DNA from: Enterovirga aerilata
Lineage (GTDB): Bacteria > Pseudomonadota > Alphaproteobacteria > Rhizobiales > Beijerinckiaceae
DNA length: 64,000 bases
Assembly (NCBI RefSeq): GCF_013044135.1
Contig: NZ_JABEPP010000001.1
Span: forward strand, 868,001-932,000
Direction: 5' to 3'
Part shown: one piece after another, positions 48,164 to 57,085 of the stretch
How positions within the stretch are numbered: the stretch's first letter is position 1
Layout of the letters: each line of letters starts with the position of its first letter
Notes under the pieces: generated by a model
What the model saw: only the letters and a program-made list of their open reading frames with translations
Databases searched by the model: none
What the model was told of the DNA's origin: nothing
Program-made: the position numbers and the translations under genes

Positions 48164-51100
48164 TCAGCTCTTGTTCCGGTCGCCGGCCTCGAGCTGCGCC
48201 TTCAGGGCGGCGAGCGCCGCAAAGGGCGAGTTCGGGTCCGGCTGGCGCTCGCGCCGTTCCGGCCTGCGGTCCTCGCGACGCGCTCCTTCGGGTCGCGGTC
48301 GATCCTCCCGTCGGGGGCCGCGCTCCTCGTTCGGGCGCCCGCTCCCCTGCGGCCGACCGCTCTCGGCCCGGAAGCGCTCGCGCCCGCCTTCCTGCCCGCG
48401 GCTCGCTCCCGGGCCGCTGCCCTGGCCTGCCCGGCGCTGCTCGCCCGGCCGGTTCTGGCCCTGGCCGCCGGGGCGGCGATTGCCGTCGCGGCCGCCCCGC
48501 CCGTCGGGCCGGTTGCGGGCATTGCGTCCGCGGGGATGCTGGTCGCGCTGGTGACGGTTGAGCCGCCACACCTCGATCATCTCAGGTTCGGCGGGCATGC
48601 TGGCCGCCTCGCCGAGGCCCCCCGCCGCCGCATCGGCCACCGAGATGGGCGCCGTGGCTTCCACGGCCTCTCCGGCCGCTGCCGCATCGGGCGTTGCCGC
48701 GAGGCTCGTCGCGTCCGAATCCTCGCCCGGCTTGAGGCTCGCAGCCGGATTAGACACCTCGTCCGGGAGGAAATCGGCCCCTGCAGGCACCTCGACCTGA
48801 TCCGGGATCGTGCCGGCGATCTCGTCCGCACGCGGATCGGCGACGCGCGAGCTGTCCGATTCCTCCGCGGCCGCCACGGCTGGCGCATCCTGGAACCCCG
48901 GATCTGGCTCGTCCGCATCCTCTACCGGGCCTTCATCCGTTCCGGCCGGCGCCGATGCCTCCGCCAGCAGCCGGTCCGCCGCCTCCTCGAGCACCGGATC
49001 GACCAGGCCGCCGCGCGGCGCCTCACCCGTCGGATCGTCCTGAATGCCCGGATCGGGATCGTCCGCATCGTCGATCCGCTCCGGATCGTGGTCCGCGCCC
49101 GCGGGCGGCGGCTCGACATCCGTGGTGTCGTCCGTCTGGTCCCCCGTCCCGGGCTCGGTCGGCAGCGTGGGCACGGGCTCGATTCCCGGGCCGTCCGGGT
49201 TCGTAGGTTGTCCGGCCTCGCCGCCCGCTTCGGTGATCGGCGCGGAGGTCCCCACCGCGCGCGCCGGCACGAGCGGCACCGTGATGGCGGGACCCGGCCG
49301 CTTCTCGGAGACGTAGCCCAGGGATTTCAGGATGGAGCCGAAATCCTCGCCGGAGGTGCCGACGAGCGAGGTCATGGCGGGTGTCGGGACGAACCCTTCG
49401 CCGTCGGCCGCGCCCGGAGGCGGATCGCCGGGCGTAACGCCCGGGCGGTAGGCGATCGCCGGCCGGATCAGATCGGCTAGCCGCTCCAGGATGTCGACCC
49501 GGACGGCACGCGCGCCACAAACGCGGAAGCCGGCGGCGCGGTAGAGCCCGCGCGCGATCTCCGGATCGGCCGCGAAGGAGGTGCGCCCAGAGCCGGCGAG
49601 ATGCGCAATCTCGTCGATGCCCTTCTGGTCGAGGCCGCCATTCCGCAGGGCCCAGAGCTGTGCGGCGAGGATGCGCGGCGCGGGTTTCACCAGCGCGGGC
49701 AGATAGACGTGGTACGCGCCGAAGCGCACGCCCTTGGCCCGGAGCGCCGCGCGGCCGGCCTGGTCCAGGCTGCGCAGGTCCTGCGCCACCTTTGAGCGCT
49801 CCAGGATGCCCTGCGCCTCGGCGACCTGGAACGCGATCCCGCGGGCGAGGCCGGTCAGCGTCGCATCGTTCTCCAGCTCGATGAGGGGGCCGAGAAGCCG
49901 CGTGACATACGCCTTGAGCCAGGCCTTCAGGCGGGCATCGACCTTGTCGCGCGCCGGGCCCGTGAGCTGCTCGTCGGCGATGATGCGGAAGCTCGGCTCG
50001 AACAGCTTGTCGCCGGCCTCGAGCTTCGCGACCGGGTCGCCCGTCCAGCGGATCGTGCCATCGTTCGAGAGAACCAGCGTCGCGTCGGGCGCGGCTGCGA
50101 AGCGGTCGGCCCGGGCGTCGATCTCCCCGGCGAGCGCCTTCTGAGCGGCGTTCCGCAGAGCGCGGGCTTCCTCCCCGGTCGCGCCCGGATCGGGTACGAA
50201 GTGGAACCCGTGCAGGTGCCCCACATGCTGGCCTTCGACGGTGACGTCGCCGCCAACGCTGATCTCGGCTTCCATCGTGGCGTTCTCTCTCAGGCGCCGC
50301 AGGAGGACGCTTGTGCGGCGGTCCACGAAGCGGGCCGCCAACCGTTCATGCAAGGCATCGGACAGCGTGTCCTCTACTCGACGCGTCACGCCCTGCCAAT
50401 GCTCGGGGTCGGCGAGCCAGTCGGGCCGGTTCGCGACGAAGGTCCAGGTCCGCACATGCGCGATGCGGTGGGACAGCGTGTCGATGTCGCCGTCCGTCCG
50501 GTCCACCATCTTGATGTGGCGCGCGAACCAGTCTGCCGGCACGCGCCCGTCCTTCATCAGGAAGCGATAGATCGCGCCGACGAGGTCCGCGTGGCTCGCG
50601 GGAGAGACCTTGCGGTAGTCCGGGATCTGGCACACCTCCCAGAGCCGCTCTACCGCCGCGCGGCCGCGCGACAAGGCCCTGATGTCGTCCTCCCGAGCCA
50701 GGATGTCGAGCGCTGCCACGTCCTCCCCGATCGGGGCGCGCGTCAGGCCCTGCTCGTTCGGCACTTCTGAGAGGCTGCGCTGCAGCGCGCCGAGCGAGCC
50801 GAAGTTCAGGTCGGGGTTGCGCCACTGGATGACGCGGACCGGCTCGAACCGGTGCGTCTGGAGCGCGTCGACGATCTCGGGGGCGAGCGGGTCGCAGCGA
50901 CCGCTGGTACCGAAGGTGCCGTCGCGCATGTGCCGGCCCGCACGACCTGCGATCTGGCCGAGTTCGGCCGGAAAGAGCTTGCGGAAGCGGAAGCCGTCGA
51001 ACTTCCGGTCGGACGCGAAGGCGACGTGATCGACGTCGAGGTTAAGTCCCATTCCGATGGCATCGGTCGCGATGAGGTAATCGACGTCGCCCGACTGATA

Positions 51101-51751
51101 CAGCGCGACCTGCGCATTGCGGGTGCGCGGCGACAGCGCCCCGAGCACGACCGCGGCCCCGCCGCGCTGGCGGCGAATGACCTCGGCGATCGCGTAGACC
51201 TCCTCGACCGAGAAGGCGACGATGGCCGAGCGCGGCGGCAGGCGGGAGATCTTCTTCTCGCCTGCATAGAACAGGTTGGAGAGGCGAGGGCGCGTGATCA
51301 CCTGGACGCCGGGGATCAGGGCCTCCACGAGCGGCCGCATGGTCATGGCTCCGATGAGGAGGGTCTCCTCGCGGCCGCGCTGGTTCAGGAGCCGGTCCGT
51401 GAAGACGTGGCCGCGGTCGAGATCGGCCGCGACCTGGATCTCGTCGACCGCCACGAACGCGACGTCGAGGTCGCGCGGCATCGCCTCGATCGTGCAGATC
51501 CAGTAGCGGGGATGGGCCGGCTTGATCTTCTCCTCGCCGGTCACAAGCGCCACTGCCTCGGGCCCGACCTTCTCGACGACCCGATTATAGACCTCGCGCG
51601 CCAGGAGCCGGAGCGGCAAGCCGATCATCCCGGAGGAATGGGCGACGAGGCGCTCGATCGCGAGATGCGTCTTGCCCGTGTTCGTGGGCCCGAGCACGGC
51701 GGTTACGCCGCGTGCGCGCAGGTTCGGAGGCAGGGAGCGGCGGGCCAGCAA
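48164..51751 (-). CDS. Suv3-like DExH helicase with long disordered tail
   Basis: 1195 residues from a TTG start at 51751 with GGAGG upstream. Walker A is GPTNTGKTH (residue 21), motif II DEIQVAADLDRG, motif VI QIAGRAGR, as in the mitochondrial Suv3 RNA helicase. The helicase and following helical domain run to about residue 830. The rest is low complexity: an acidic Asp/Glu/Pro part (about 860-1060) then an Arg/Gly/Asn-rich basic part (RRPGGQGQNRPGEQRRAGQG) ending in a short ordered peptide (SPFAALAALKAQLEAGDRNK). Such a tail suggests RNA binding or condensate behaviour. A role in RNA decay is inferred from Suv3. Confidence 0.9.
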   Translation of the reverse strand: MLARRSLPPNLRARGVTAVLGPTNTGKTHLAIERLVAHSSGMIGLPLRLLAREVYNRVVEKVGPEAVALVTGEEKIKPAHPRYWICTIEAMPRDLDVAFVAVDEIQVAADLDRGHVFTDRLLNQRGREETLLIGAMTMRPLVEALIPGVQVITRPRLSNLFYAGEKKISRLPPRSAIVAFSVEEVYAIAEVIRRQRGGAAVVLGALSPRTRNAQVALYQSGDVDYLIATDAIGMGLNLDVDHVAFASDRKFDGFRFRKLFPAELGQIAGRAGRHMRDGTFGTSGRCDPLAPEIVDALQTHRFEPVRVIQWRNPDLNFGSLGALQRSLSEVPNEQGLTRAPIGEDVAALDILAREDDIRALSRGRAAVERLWEVCQIPDYRKVSPASHADLVGAIYRFLMKDGRVPADWFARHIKMVDRTDGDIDTLSHRIAHVRTWTFVANRPDWLADPEHWQGVTRRVEDTLSDALHERLAARFVDRRTSVLLRRLRENATMEAEISVGGDVTVEGQHVGHLHGFHFVPDPGATGEEARALRNAAQKALAGEIDARADRFAAAPDATLVLSNDGTIRWTGDPVAKLEAGDKLFEPSFRIIADEQLTGPARDKVDARLKAWLKAYVTRLLGPLIELENDATLTGLARGIAFQVAEAQGILERSKVAQDLRSLDQAGRAALRAKGVRFGAYHVYLPALVKPAPRILAAQLWALRNGGLDQKGIDEIAHLAGSGRTSFAADPEIARGLYRAAGFRVCGARAVRVDILERLADLIRPAIAYRPGVTPGDPPPGAADGEGFVPTPAMTSLVGTSGEDFGSILKSLGYVSEKRPGPAITVPLVPARAVGTSAPITEAGGEAGQPTNPDGPGIEPVPTLPTEPGTGDQTDDTTDVEPPPAGADHDPERIDDADDPDPGIQDDPTGEAPRGGLVDPVLEEAADRLLAEASAPAGTDEGPVEDADEPDPGFQDAPAVAAAEESDSSRVADPRADEIAGTIPDQVEVPAGADFLPDEVSNPAASLKPGEDSDATSLAATPDAAAAGEAVEATAPISVADAAAGGLGEAASMPAEPEMIEVWRLNRHQRDQHPRGRNARNRPDGRGGRDGNRRPGGQGQNRPGEQRRAGQGSGPGASRGQEGGRERFRAESGRPQGSGRPNEERGPRREDRPRPEGARREDRRPERRERQPDPNSPFAALAALKAQLEAGDRNKS

Positions 51752-52138
51752 GGGGATAACGCCTCCGGGTTCGGCGCGGCTCTGGCGGAGCGGGCCAGAA
51801 GGGAGATGTCGGGCGGAGACCAGCGCTCTAGATAGGAACGGACAGCGGAACTCGCCAGCGGCGAAGCCGGATGGGAAGTTGCTCGGCCGGTCAGCCTTCG
51901 ATTGCCGCGAGCACGGCGTGAGGATTGTGCGCTACCACCGGAAGCGGGCGCTGCGCAGCAGGATCGGGGGATGGCGCGCGCCTCCTCCGAGTCGCGCACG
52001 GTGGCAAGAGTCAAGCTCAGTACAGCCGCGGAACCTCCTTGGGCCATCCGGAGCTTCGGCCGAACCTCCCCGGCAGGAAGCACGACGCGAAGGCCGTGCG
52101 GCTCGTAATCGGATCGTAGCCCTTTTCGATCCGGGAGA
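51752..52138. other. Intergenic interval without recognised gene
   Basis: 387 bases between the helicase start and the DUF3108 stop. Frames here have no ribosome site and a composition of frame noise. It holds the helicase promoter, which I cannot pin down, and the weak inverted repeat GATCG...CGATC near 52106-52132 just past the DUF3108 gene. Confidence 0.4.
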
Positions 52139-52930
52139 TCACTCCAGTGCCCATCTCTCCGCCTCGACGATGCTCATGCCGAAATAGGTCATGAGATTGA
52201 CGCGGAGCGGAACGAGCACGCGCGTCCCCTCGACGGAGGCGAGCCAGACCGCCATCTCGCGGTTGTCCTGCATGTACTTCACGGCCCAGCGCTGCGGGCG
52301 GTGCCCGGCCAGGGGAACGTAGCGTGCATTGCAGACGAGCACGTCGCCGGAGAAGCCGGGTTTGTGGACGCGCTGCGTGCCGGCATAGCTCAGGACCACG
52401 TTGAAGCGCTGGGTGCCGTCGAAGACAGGAAGCGTACGGTTGCAGAGCGCCGGATCGTCAGGCCTTCCCTTGGTCGGCGCAACCGCGAGCACGGCGGACA
52501 AGGGATCGACGATCCCTTTCCTGTGGCTCTCCTCCAAGGGCACGCGGTCCGGCCGGGGTTCGAAGGGCGGTTCGATCCTGACCTCGGTCGCGTTGCCGGC
52601 GGCGAGCGCGATCTGCACGGTCCGCTCCGAGCCGCCGGACCGGCCGGTCGCCGAGAAGCCGGAGGGAAGCGCCCTGTTGCCGGAGAGAGCACCGGTCGCC
52701 ATCGCGCCGCCGCGCCCGCTCGCCGTGAAGAGGCCGGCGAGCCCCGTGAGCTGCGCGTTCATGCTGAGGTCGTAACGCTCGCCCTCGATCTTCGCCCGGA
52801 GTTCGGCTTTGCCGAGCGTCAGCCCCGCAAGCGTGATGCGGTAGTCGACCCGCAGATCGGCCGCTGCGACGGGCGGAGCGGCGCAGGCTGCCAGCAATGC
52901 TGCTCCAAGGAGGCTTAGGCGGACCTGCAT
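52139..52930 (-). CDS. DUF3108 periplasmic protein
   Basis: 263 residues from ATG at 52930. Signal peptide (LLGAALLAACAAPPVAAADL), followed by the DUF3108 beta-rich domain (VDYRITLAGLTLGKAELRAK), a region around VRIEPPFEPRPDRVPLEESH, and a C-terminal half with RFNVVLSYAGTQRVHKPGFS and MTYFGMSIVEAERW. The Cys in LLAACAAPPVA could be a lipidation site. The family is widespread in alphaproteobacteria, function not established. Confidence 0.85.
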   Translation of the reverse strand: MQVRLSLLGAALLAACAAPPVAAADLRVDYRITLAGLTLGKAELRAKIEGERYDLSMNAQLTGLAGLFTASGRGGAMATGALSGNRALPSGFSATGRSGGSERTVQIALAAGNATEVRIEPPFEPRPDRVPLEESHRKGIVDPLSAVLAVAPTKGRPDDPALCNRTLPVFDGTQRFNVVLSYAGTQRVHKPGFSGDVLVCNARYVPLAGHRPQRWAVKYMQDNREMAVWLASVEGTRVLVPLRVNLMTYFGMSIVEAERWALE

Positions 52931-53010
52931 CAATCGTTCCGGCTGGGGTGAGCCCGGAAATCGGACTCGCATATTCGGGCGGGCCCGGCGACGCGACCAT
53001 TCGCGCGGGC

Positions 53011-54267
53011 TCAGTAGCGGTCGAGCCCGCGTCCCTTCACGGCGTCGAGCGAGGCGGCGACAGGGTCCGGCGCGTAATAGCCGGCCGCCTTCTTCGCCTC
53101 GATCTCGACGGAGGCGTCGGGCGGCACGAGCTCGGGCGGGATCGGCACGCGCTCCCCGACCTCGATGCCTGATCCGACGATCGCGTCGTATTTCATGTTC
53201 GACATCGACATCAGCCTGTCGATGCGGCGGATCCCGAGCCAGTGCAGCACGTCCGGCATGAGCTGCTGGAAGCGGGCGTCCTGGACGCCGGCGACGCATT
53301 CGGTCCGCTCGAAATAGGTCGCGGCGGAATCGCCGCCTTCCTGCCGCTTGCGGGCGTTGTAGACGAGGAACTTGGTCACCTCGCCGAGCGCCCGGCCTTC
53401 CTTGCGATTGTAGACGATCACTCCGGCGCCGCCGCGCTGCGCCTCCTTCACGCATTCCTCGATGCCGTGCACGAGATAGGGCCGGCAGGTGCAGATGTCG
53501 GAGCCGAACACGTCCGAGCCGTTGCACTCGTCGTGAACCCGGCAGGCGACCGTCCGCCTGGCGTCGGCGAGCGCTGCCACCTCGCCGATGACATAGACCG
53601 TGGCTCCGCCGATCGGCGGCAGGAACACGCACATGTCCGGGCGCGTGACGAGCTCGGGGAACATCCCGCCCGTTTGCTCGAAGAGCGTGCGGCGAAGCTC
53701 CCGTTCGCTCGTGCCGAAGCGCTCGGCGATGCCGGGAAGCCACCACACGGGATCGACCGCGATCTTGGTGACGGAGATGTCGCCGTTGCCGTGCAGGATG
53801 CCCCCGTCCGGCGCGAGCCGGTGTGCGGCCATGGCGGCCAGGATCTCGGGCATGTTCAGCCGGGCCTTGGTGACCGCGATGGTGGGCCGCACATCGGTGC
53901 CGGTCGCGATCTCGCGCGCGAAGACCTCGCCTGCCATGTGGCCCCAAGGATCGAGGGAGACGATGCGCCCCGGCTCGGCCCATTGCGGGTGGGGCCCAAT
54001 CGGCACGACGGGATGCGTGTTGTGCAGGTCGGGCCGGGCCAGCGGGTTCAGGGCCCGCGCCGATATGGCAAGGGCGCGATAGACCGAGTACGACCCGCCA
54101 TGCGAACCGATCACGTTGCGGTCTGCTGGATTGGTCACCGACCCGATGATGGGGCCGCGCTCGTGCGGATCGGCAGCGCCCCACCGGACGGGAAAGCGCG
54201 TCGTGGCCTGCCCGGGCTCGGGATGCGACGTGAGCCGGATATGCTGCGTGCGGTTCGGTGCATTCAC
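53011..54267 (-). CDS. URC1-like GTP cyclohydrolase II homologue
   Basis: 418 residues, far longer than riboflavin RibA (about 200). The C-terminal half has the cyclohydrolase II core with zinc Cys ligands: VHDECNGSDVFGSDICTCRP and YNRKEGRALGEVTKFLVYNA. The N-terminal half (GPIIGSVTNPADRNVIGSHG) is specific to the URC1 group, linked to uracil breakdown in yeasts and some bacteria. The expected partner URC4 (DUF1688) and a uracil phosphoribosyltransferase are not in the window, so the pathway link is uncertain. Confidence 0.85.
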   Translation of the reverse strand: MNAPNRTQHIRLTSHPEPGQATTRFPVRWGAADPHERGPIIGSVTNPADRNVIGSHGGSYSVYRALAISARALNPLARPDLHNTHPVVPIGPHPQWAEPGRIVSLDPWGHMAGEVFAREIATGTDVRPTIAVTKARLNMPEILAAMAAHRLAPDGGILHGNGDISVTKIAVDPVWWLPGIAERFGTSERELRRTLFEQTGGMFPELVTRPDMCVFLPPIGGATVYVIGEVAALADARRTVACRVHDECNGSDVFGSDICTCRPYLVHGIEECVKEAQRGGAGVIVYNRKEGRALGEVTKFLVYNARKRQEGGDSAATYFERTECVAGVQDARFQQLMPDVLHWLGIRRIDRLMSMSNMKYDAIVGSGIEVGERVPIPPELVPPDASVEIEAKKAAGYYAPDPVAASLDAVKGRGLDRY

Positions 54268-54394
54268 GGCCGAGATCCTGTCCGCCGCGCGATCCGGCAG
54301 CGGAAGAGCGGGCGCCGACGATCGGCCGATCCTGCGCGATGCCGCGGCTGATCGTCAAATCGTCAGCGCTTTCCACATAGGAACCCGAGCAATC

Positions 54395-54409
54395 TTAACG
54401 AAAACTTGA
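54395..54409. promoter_or_regulatory. CtrA-like site before the coiled-coil gene
   Basis: TTAA-CGAAAAC-TTGA, seven of eight matches to TTAA-N7-TTAA, 47 bases before the ATG at 54456 and in the region divergent from the URC1-like gene. Position is plausible, evidence modest. Confidence 0.3.
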
Positions 54410-54455
54410 CCATATCTGTCGAAAGTTCCCTCCGACGAGCGGGGAACAGGTCCAG

Positions 54456-54980
54456 ATGGGTCAGCCGGCTTTCAGGATCACGGAAGAGGCGGACGAAGCG
54501 CCTTCAGCCGCGATCATCCCGCTGAAGGTCACTCAGCCCGCGGCCCCTGCCCGCCCGGCCTTCACGGTCGTCCAGCCGAAAGCTGATCTTCCCGGCCTGC
54601 TCGGCATGATCTCACGCGCTTCCGGCCTGCTCGCAAGCCATAAGGATCGCGCCGACACAATGGAACAGCGGGCGGTGGCCGCGGAGGAACTGCTCAAGGC
54701 CGCCAACCGCAGGATTGCGGAGGCTGAGGTCAAGCTTCGCTCGGCCCTGGACGAAGCCCGCACGGAGCGGGAGCGGGCGGCGGAGGTACAGAAGCGGTCG
54801 AGCGAGGTGGTCGAGAGGACCCGCGCCATGCTGAGCGAGGCCGGGGAGCGTTTGCGCGCCGCCGAGAGCCGGGCGGAGCGCGCCGAAAGCAAGTTCTCCA
54901 CGCTGAGGAACGCGCTCGAGCAGGGTCTCGGCCAGCATCTCGGGCTCGCCGTGCCCCAGGACGCTCCCTCTCAGGTCTGA
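54456..54980 (+). CDS. Coiled-coil protein of unknown function
   Basis: 174 residues. A Pro/Ala-rich disordered N-terminus (to about residue 45) is followed by a long Ala/Glu/Arg-rich helix ([20 protein letters not shown] and onward to about residue 160) with heptad-like spacing; no membrane segment. The ending [15 protein letters not shown] is polar. It converges on ppa, their last ten bases overlapping. A CtrA-like box upstream suggests cell-cycle timing, but the role is unknown. Confidence 0.75.
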   Translation: MGQPAFRITEEADEAPSAAIIPLKVTQPAAPARPAFTVVQPKADLPGLLGMISRASGLLASHKDRADTMEQRAVAAEELLKAANRRIAEAEVKLRSALDEARTERERAAEVQKRSSEVVERTRAMLSEAGERLRAAESRAERAESKFSTLRNALEQGLGQHLGLAVPQDAPSQV

Positions 54981-55537
54981 GGGCCGCCGAGCGGCGAGGG
55001 ATTGGTCGCCTCCGACTTCGCGCGCTCGATCGCTTCGGAGATGATCCGCTTCGCTTCGTCCGCGTCGGCCCAATGCAGGATCTTCACCCACTTGCCGGGC
55101 TCCAGGTCCTTGTAGTGGGCGAAGAAATGCTCGATCTGCTGGATCGTGATTTCAGGCATGTCCTTGTAGGACGCGACGTTCTCGTAGCGCCGCGTCAGCT
55201 TGGTCGTCGGCACCGCGACGATCTTCTCGTCCTGGCCGCCATCGTCCTCCATCAGCAGCACGCCGATGGGCCGCACGTTGATCACGGCGCCCGGCACGAT
55301 CGCGCGGGTATTCGCCACGAGCACGTCGCACGGATCGCCATCGCCCGACAGGGTGTGCGGGATGAAGCCGTAATTCCCAGGATACCGCATGGACGTGTAG
55401 AGGAAGCGGTCGACCACGAGCGTGCCGGCCTCCTTGTCCATCTCGTACTTGATCGGCTCGCCGCCGATCGGCACCTCGATGACGACATTCACGTCCTCCG
55501 GGGGATTCTTCCCGACCGGAATTGCCTCAAGACGCAT
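54971..55537 (-). CDS. ppa: Inorganic pyrophosphatase
   Basis: 188 residues from ATG at 55537 (GGAGAGG before it). Family I soluble pyrophosphatase: the signature [12 protein letters not shown] contains the Asp ligands for the metal ions, with [33 protein letters not shown] and [16 protein letters not shown]. It hydrolyses PPi to drive biosynthetic reactions. The C-terminal tail ([12 protein letters not shown]) is slightly longer than in E. coli. Confidence 0.97.
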   Translation of the reverse strand: MRLEAIPVGKNPPEDVNVVIEVPIGGEPIKYEMDKEAGTLVVDRFLYTSMRYPGNYGFIPHTLSGDGDPCDVLVANTRAIVPGAVINVRPIGVLLMEDDGGQDEKIVAVPTTKLTRRYENVASYKDMPEITIQQIEHFFAHYKDLEPGKWVKILHWADADEAKRIISEAIERAKSEATNPSPLGGPQT

Positions 55538-55631
55538 CAAGCCTCTCCACAGCCTGATCGAGCAGGCCGGAGCCGTCTACCCGCGGCGCGAGCACCCGGC
55601 AAGGATGCTGCGGTGCTCGGTCCGGTCGCGA

Positions 55632-56138
55632 CTACCTGAACAGGAAGCAGCTTTTCGCGACGGCTACCCCCGAGAAGCGCTCGACCGTCTCGGCGATCAT
55701 GCGCCCGCCCATGCGCCGGTAGAACTCGCAGCCGCGGTCGTTCTCGGTGAGACACCAGATGGCGACGCGCTTGGCCCCGCGGTCCTCCAGGTCGTTGCGG
55801 ACGGCTCGGAGCATGCGCTTGCCGAAGCCGAGGCCCTGGTATTCCGGCGCGAGATACAGTTCGTCGATCTCTCCATCCGCGGGGAGGCCCCGGTCTCGGC
55901 AGCGGCCGTAGGATGCGTAGCCCGCGACCTTGTCGGCGATATCGAGCACGACGAGCGGGCGGCCCCGGCCGATGGTCGAGAACCACCAGCGCGGGCCGCG
56001 CCGGCCTATCATCCGCTCGAGCGACAGGGCCGGAAGGATGCCCTGATAGGCCTCGCGCCAGGCCGCGTCGAACACATCGGAGAGGGCGGCGGCATCCTCC
56101 GAGCGCGCCCGGCGGATGCTGATCGTGAGCTCTGACAT
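55632..56138 (-). CDS. GNAT family N-acetyltransferase
   Basis: 168 residues from ATG at 56138 (GGACAGG upstream; another ATG at 56153 is possible). The acetyl-CoA loop is EYQGLGFGKRMLRAV, with IDELYLAPEYQGLG before it and the C-terminal NDRGCEFYRRMGGR including the Tyr. N-terminal ISIRRARSEDAAALSDVFDA is the typical beta1-alpha1. Substrate unknown. No partner gene. Confidence 0.88.
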   Translation of the reverse strand: MSELTISIRRARSEDAAALSDVFDAAWREAYQGILPALSLERMIGRRGPRWWFSTIGRGRPLVVLDIADKVAGYASYGRCRDRGLPADGEIDELYLAPEYQGLGFGKRMLRAVRNDLEDRGAKRVAIWCLTENDRGCEFYRRMGGRMIAETVERFSGVAVAKSCFLFR

Positions 56139-56362
56139 GGGCCTGTCCGACATCCTCCGCGCTGGCGACGACTCCCGGGGACCTTTGGCCATCGTCGAGC
56201 AAGTCCGGGGCCACGTCGAGGGTGGCCCAACTGCTGCTCCGCCGATGTGACCAAGCTGCAACTGGTGCGAACCCTCCGAGATTGTCCGGCGGCGCCGGGG
56301 CTGGTATCCGCCGGTCTCGCGGCCGGCGCCTGAAACCGGTCCGCCCTCACTGTCCCGCCGTC

Positions 56363-57085
56363 GTGCTTAACAGATTCCTAAAGGCGGAACGCCGTTACGC
56401 CCGCCGCATGGCCCGCATCGCGAGGTGGGACCGGCCGATCTCCGGGCCCGTCGCCCGTGCCCGGGCCTGGGCCAACATGCTCCTCGTCGATCACGGCGTG
56501 TTCCGGCTCCTCTATCCAAACCGGGCGCGCGTGTCGGACGGGCTCTGGCGCTCCGCGCAGCCGAGCCCCGGGCACATCGCCTGGTTCGCCAGGCAGGGCG
56601 GCCGCACGGTCGTGAATCTCCGGGCCGGTCGGGAATACGGCTCCTGGCCGCTGCAGCGGGAGGCGTGCGAACGGCATGGGCTGAAGCTGGTCGAGTTCGT
56701 GCTGCGCTCGCGCGAGGCGCCGAGCCGCGACACGCTCCTCGCCGCGAAGGCCTTCTTCGAAGAGCTGGAATTCCCGGTCCTCGTTCATTGCAAGTCTGGG
56801 GCGGACAGGGCCGGGCTCTTCGCGGCGCTCTTCCTCCTCGTCGCCCGGAATGCGAGCGTTGCGGAGGCGAGGAAGCAGCTCTCGCTCCGTTTCGGCCATT
56901 TCCGCTTCGCCAAGACCGGCATCCTGGACGCGTTCCTCGACGCCTACGAGCAGGAGGGCGAGGCGAAGGGGATGGACTTCCTGGACTGGGTGGAGCGGGT
57001 CTACGATCCGGCATCGCTCGCGACGCGGTTCAAGCCGCGCTTCTGGTCGACGCTGATCGCCGACCGGCTTATCCGCCGGGAATAG
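56363..57085 (+). CDS. Tyrosine-phosphatase-like (dual specificity) protein
   Basis: About 240 residues from a GTG at 56363 (ATG at 56408 is the alternative). The CX5R active site is HCKSGADRAG (about residue 149), with GLWRSAQPSPGHIAWFARQG (an Asn/Arg-rich beta entry) and VVNLRAGREYGSWPLQREAC before it. It belongs to the DSP/PTP-like group common in alphaproteobacteria. Substrate unknown. Its stop overlaps the convergent ABC exporter by 17 bases. Confidence 0.85.
   Translation: MLNRFLKAERRYARRMARIARWDRPISGPVARARAWANMLLVDHGVFRLLYPNRARVSDGLWRSAQPSPGHIAWFARQGGRTVVNLRAGREYGSWPLQREACERHGLKLVEFVLRSREAPSRDTLLAAKAFFEELEFPVLVHCKSGADRAGLFAALFLLVARNASVAEARKQLSLRFGHFRFAKTGILDAFLDAYEQEGEAKGMDFLDWVERVYDPASLATRFKPRFWSTLIADRLIRRE

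Noticed and set aside
51703-52083. A 126-codon minus-strand frame overlapping the helicase start
   Set aside because: No ribosome site and Ser/Ala/Arg-rich noise; it overlaps the well-supported helicase start.
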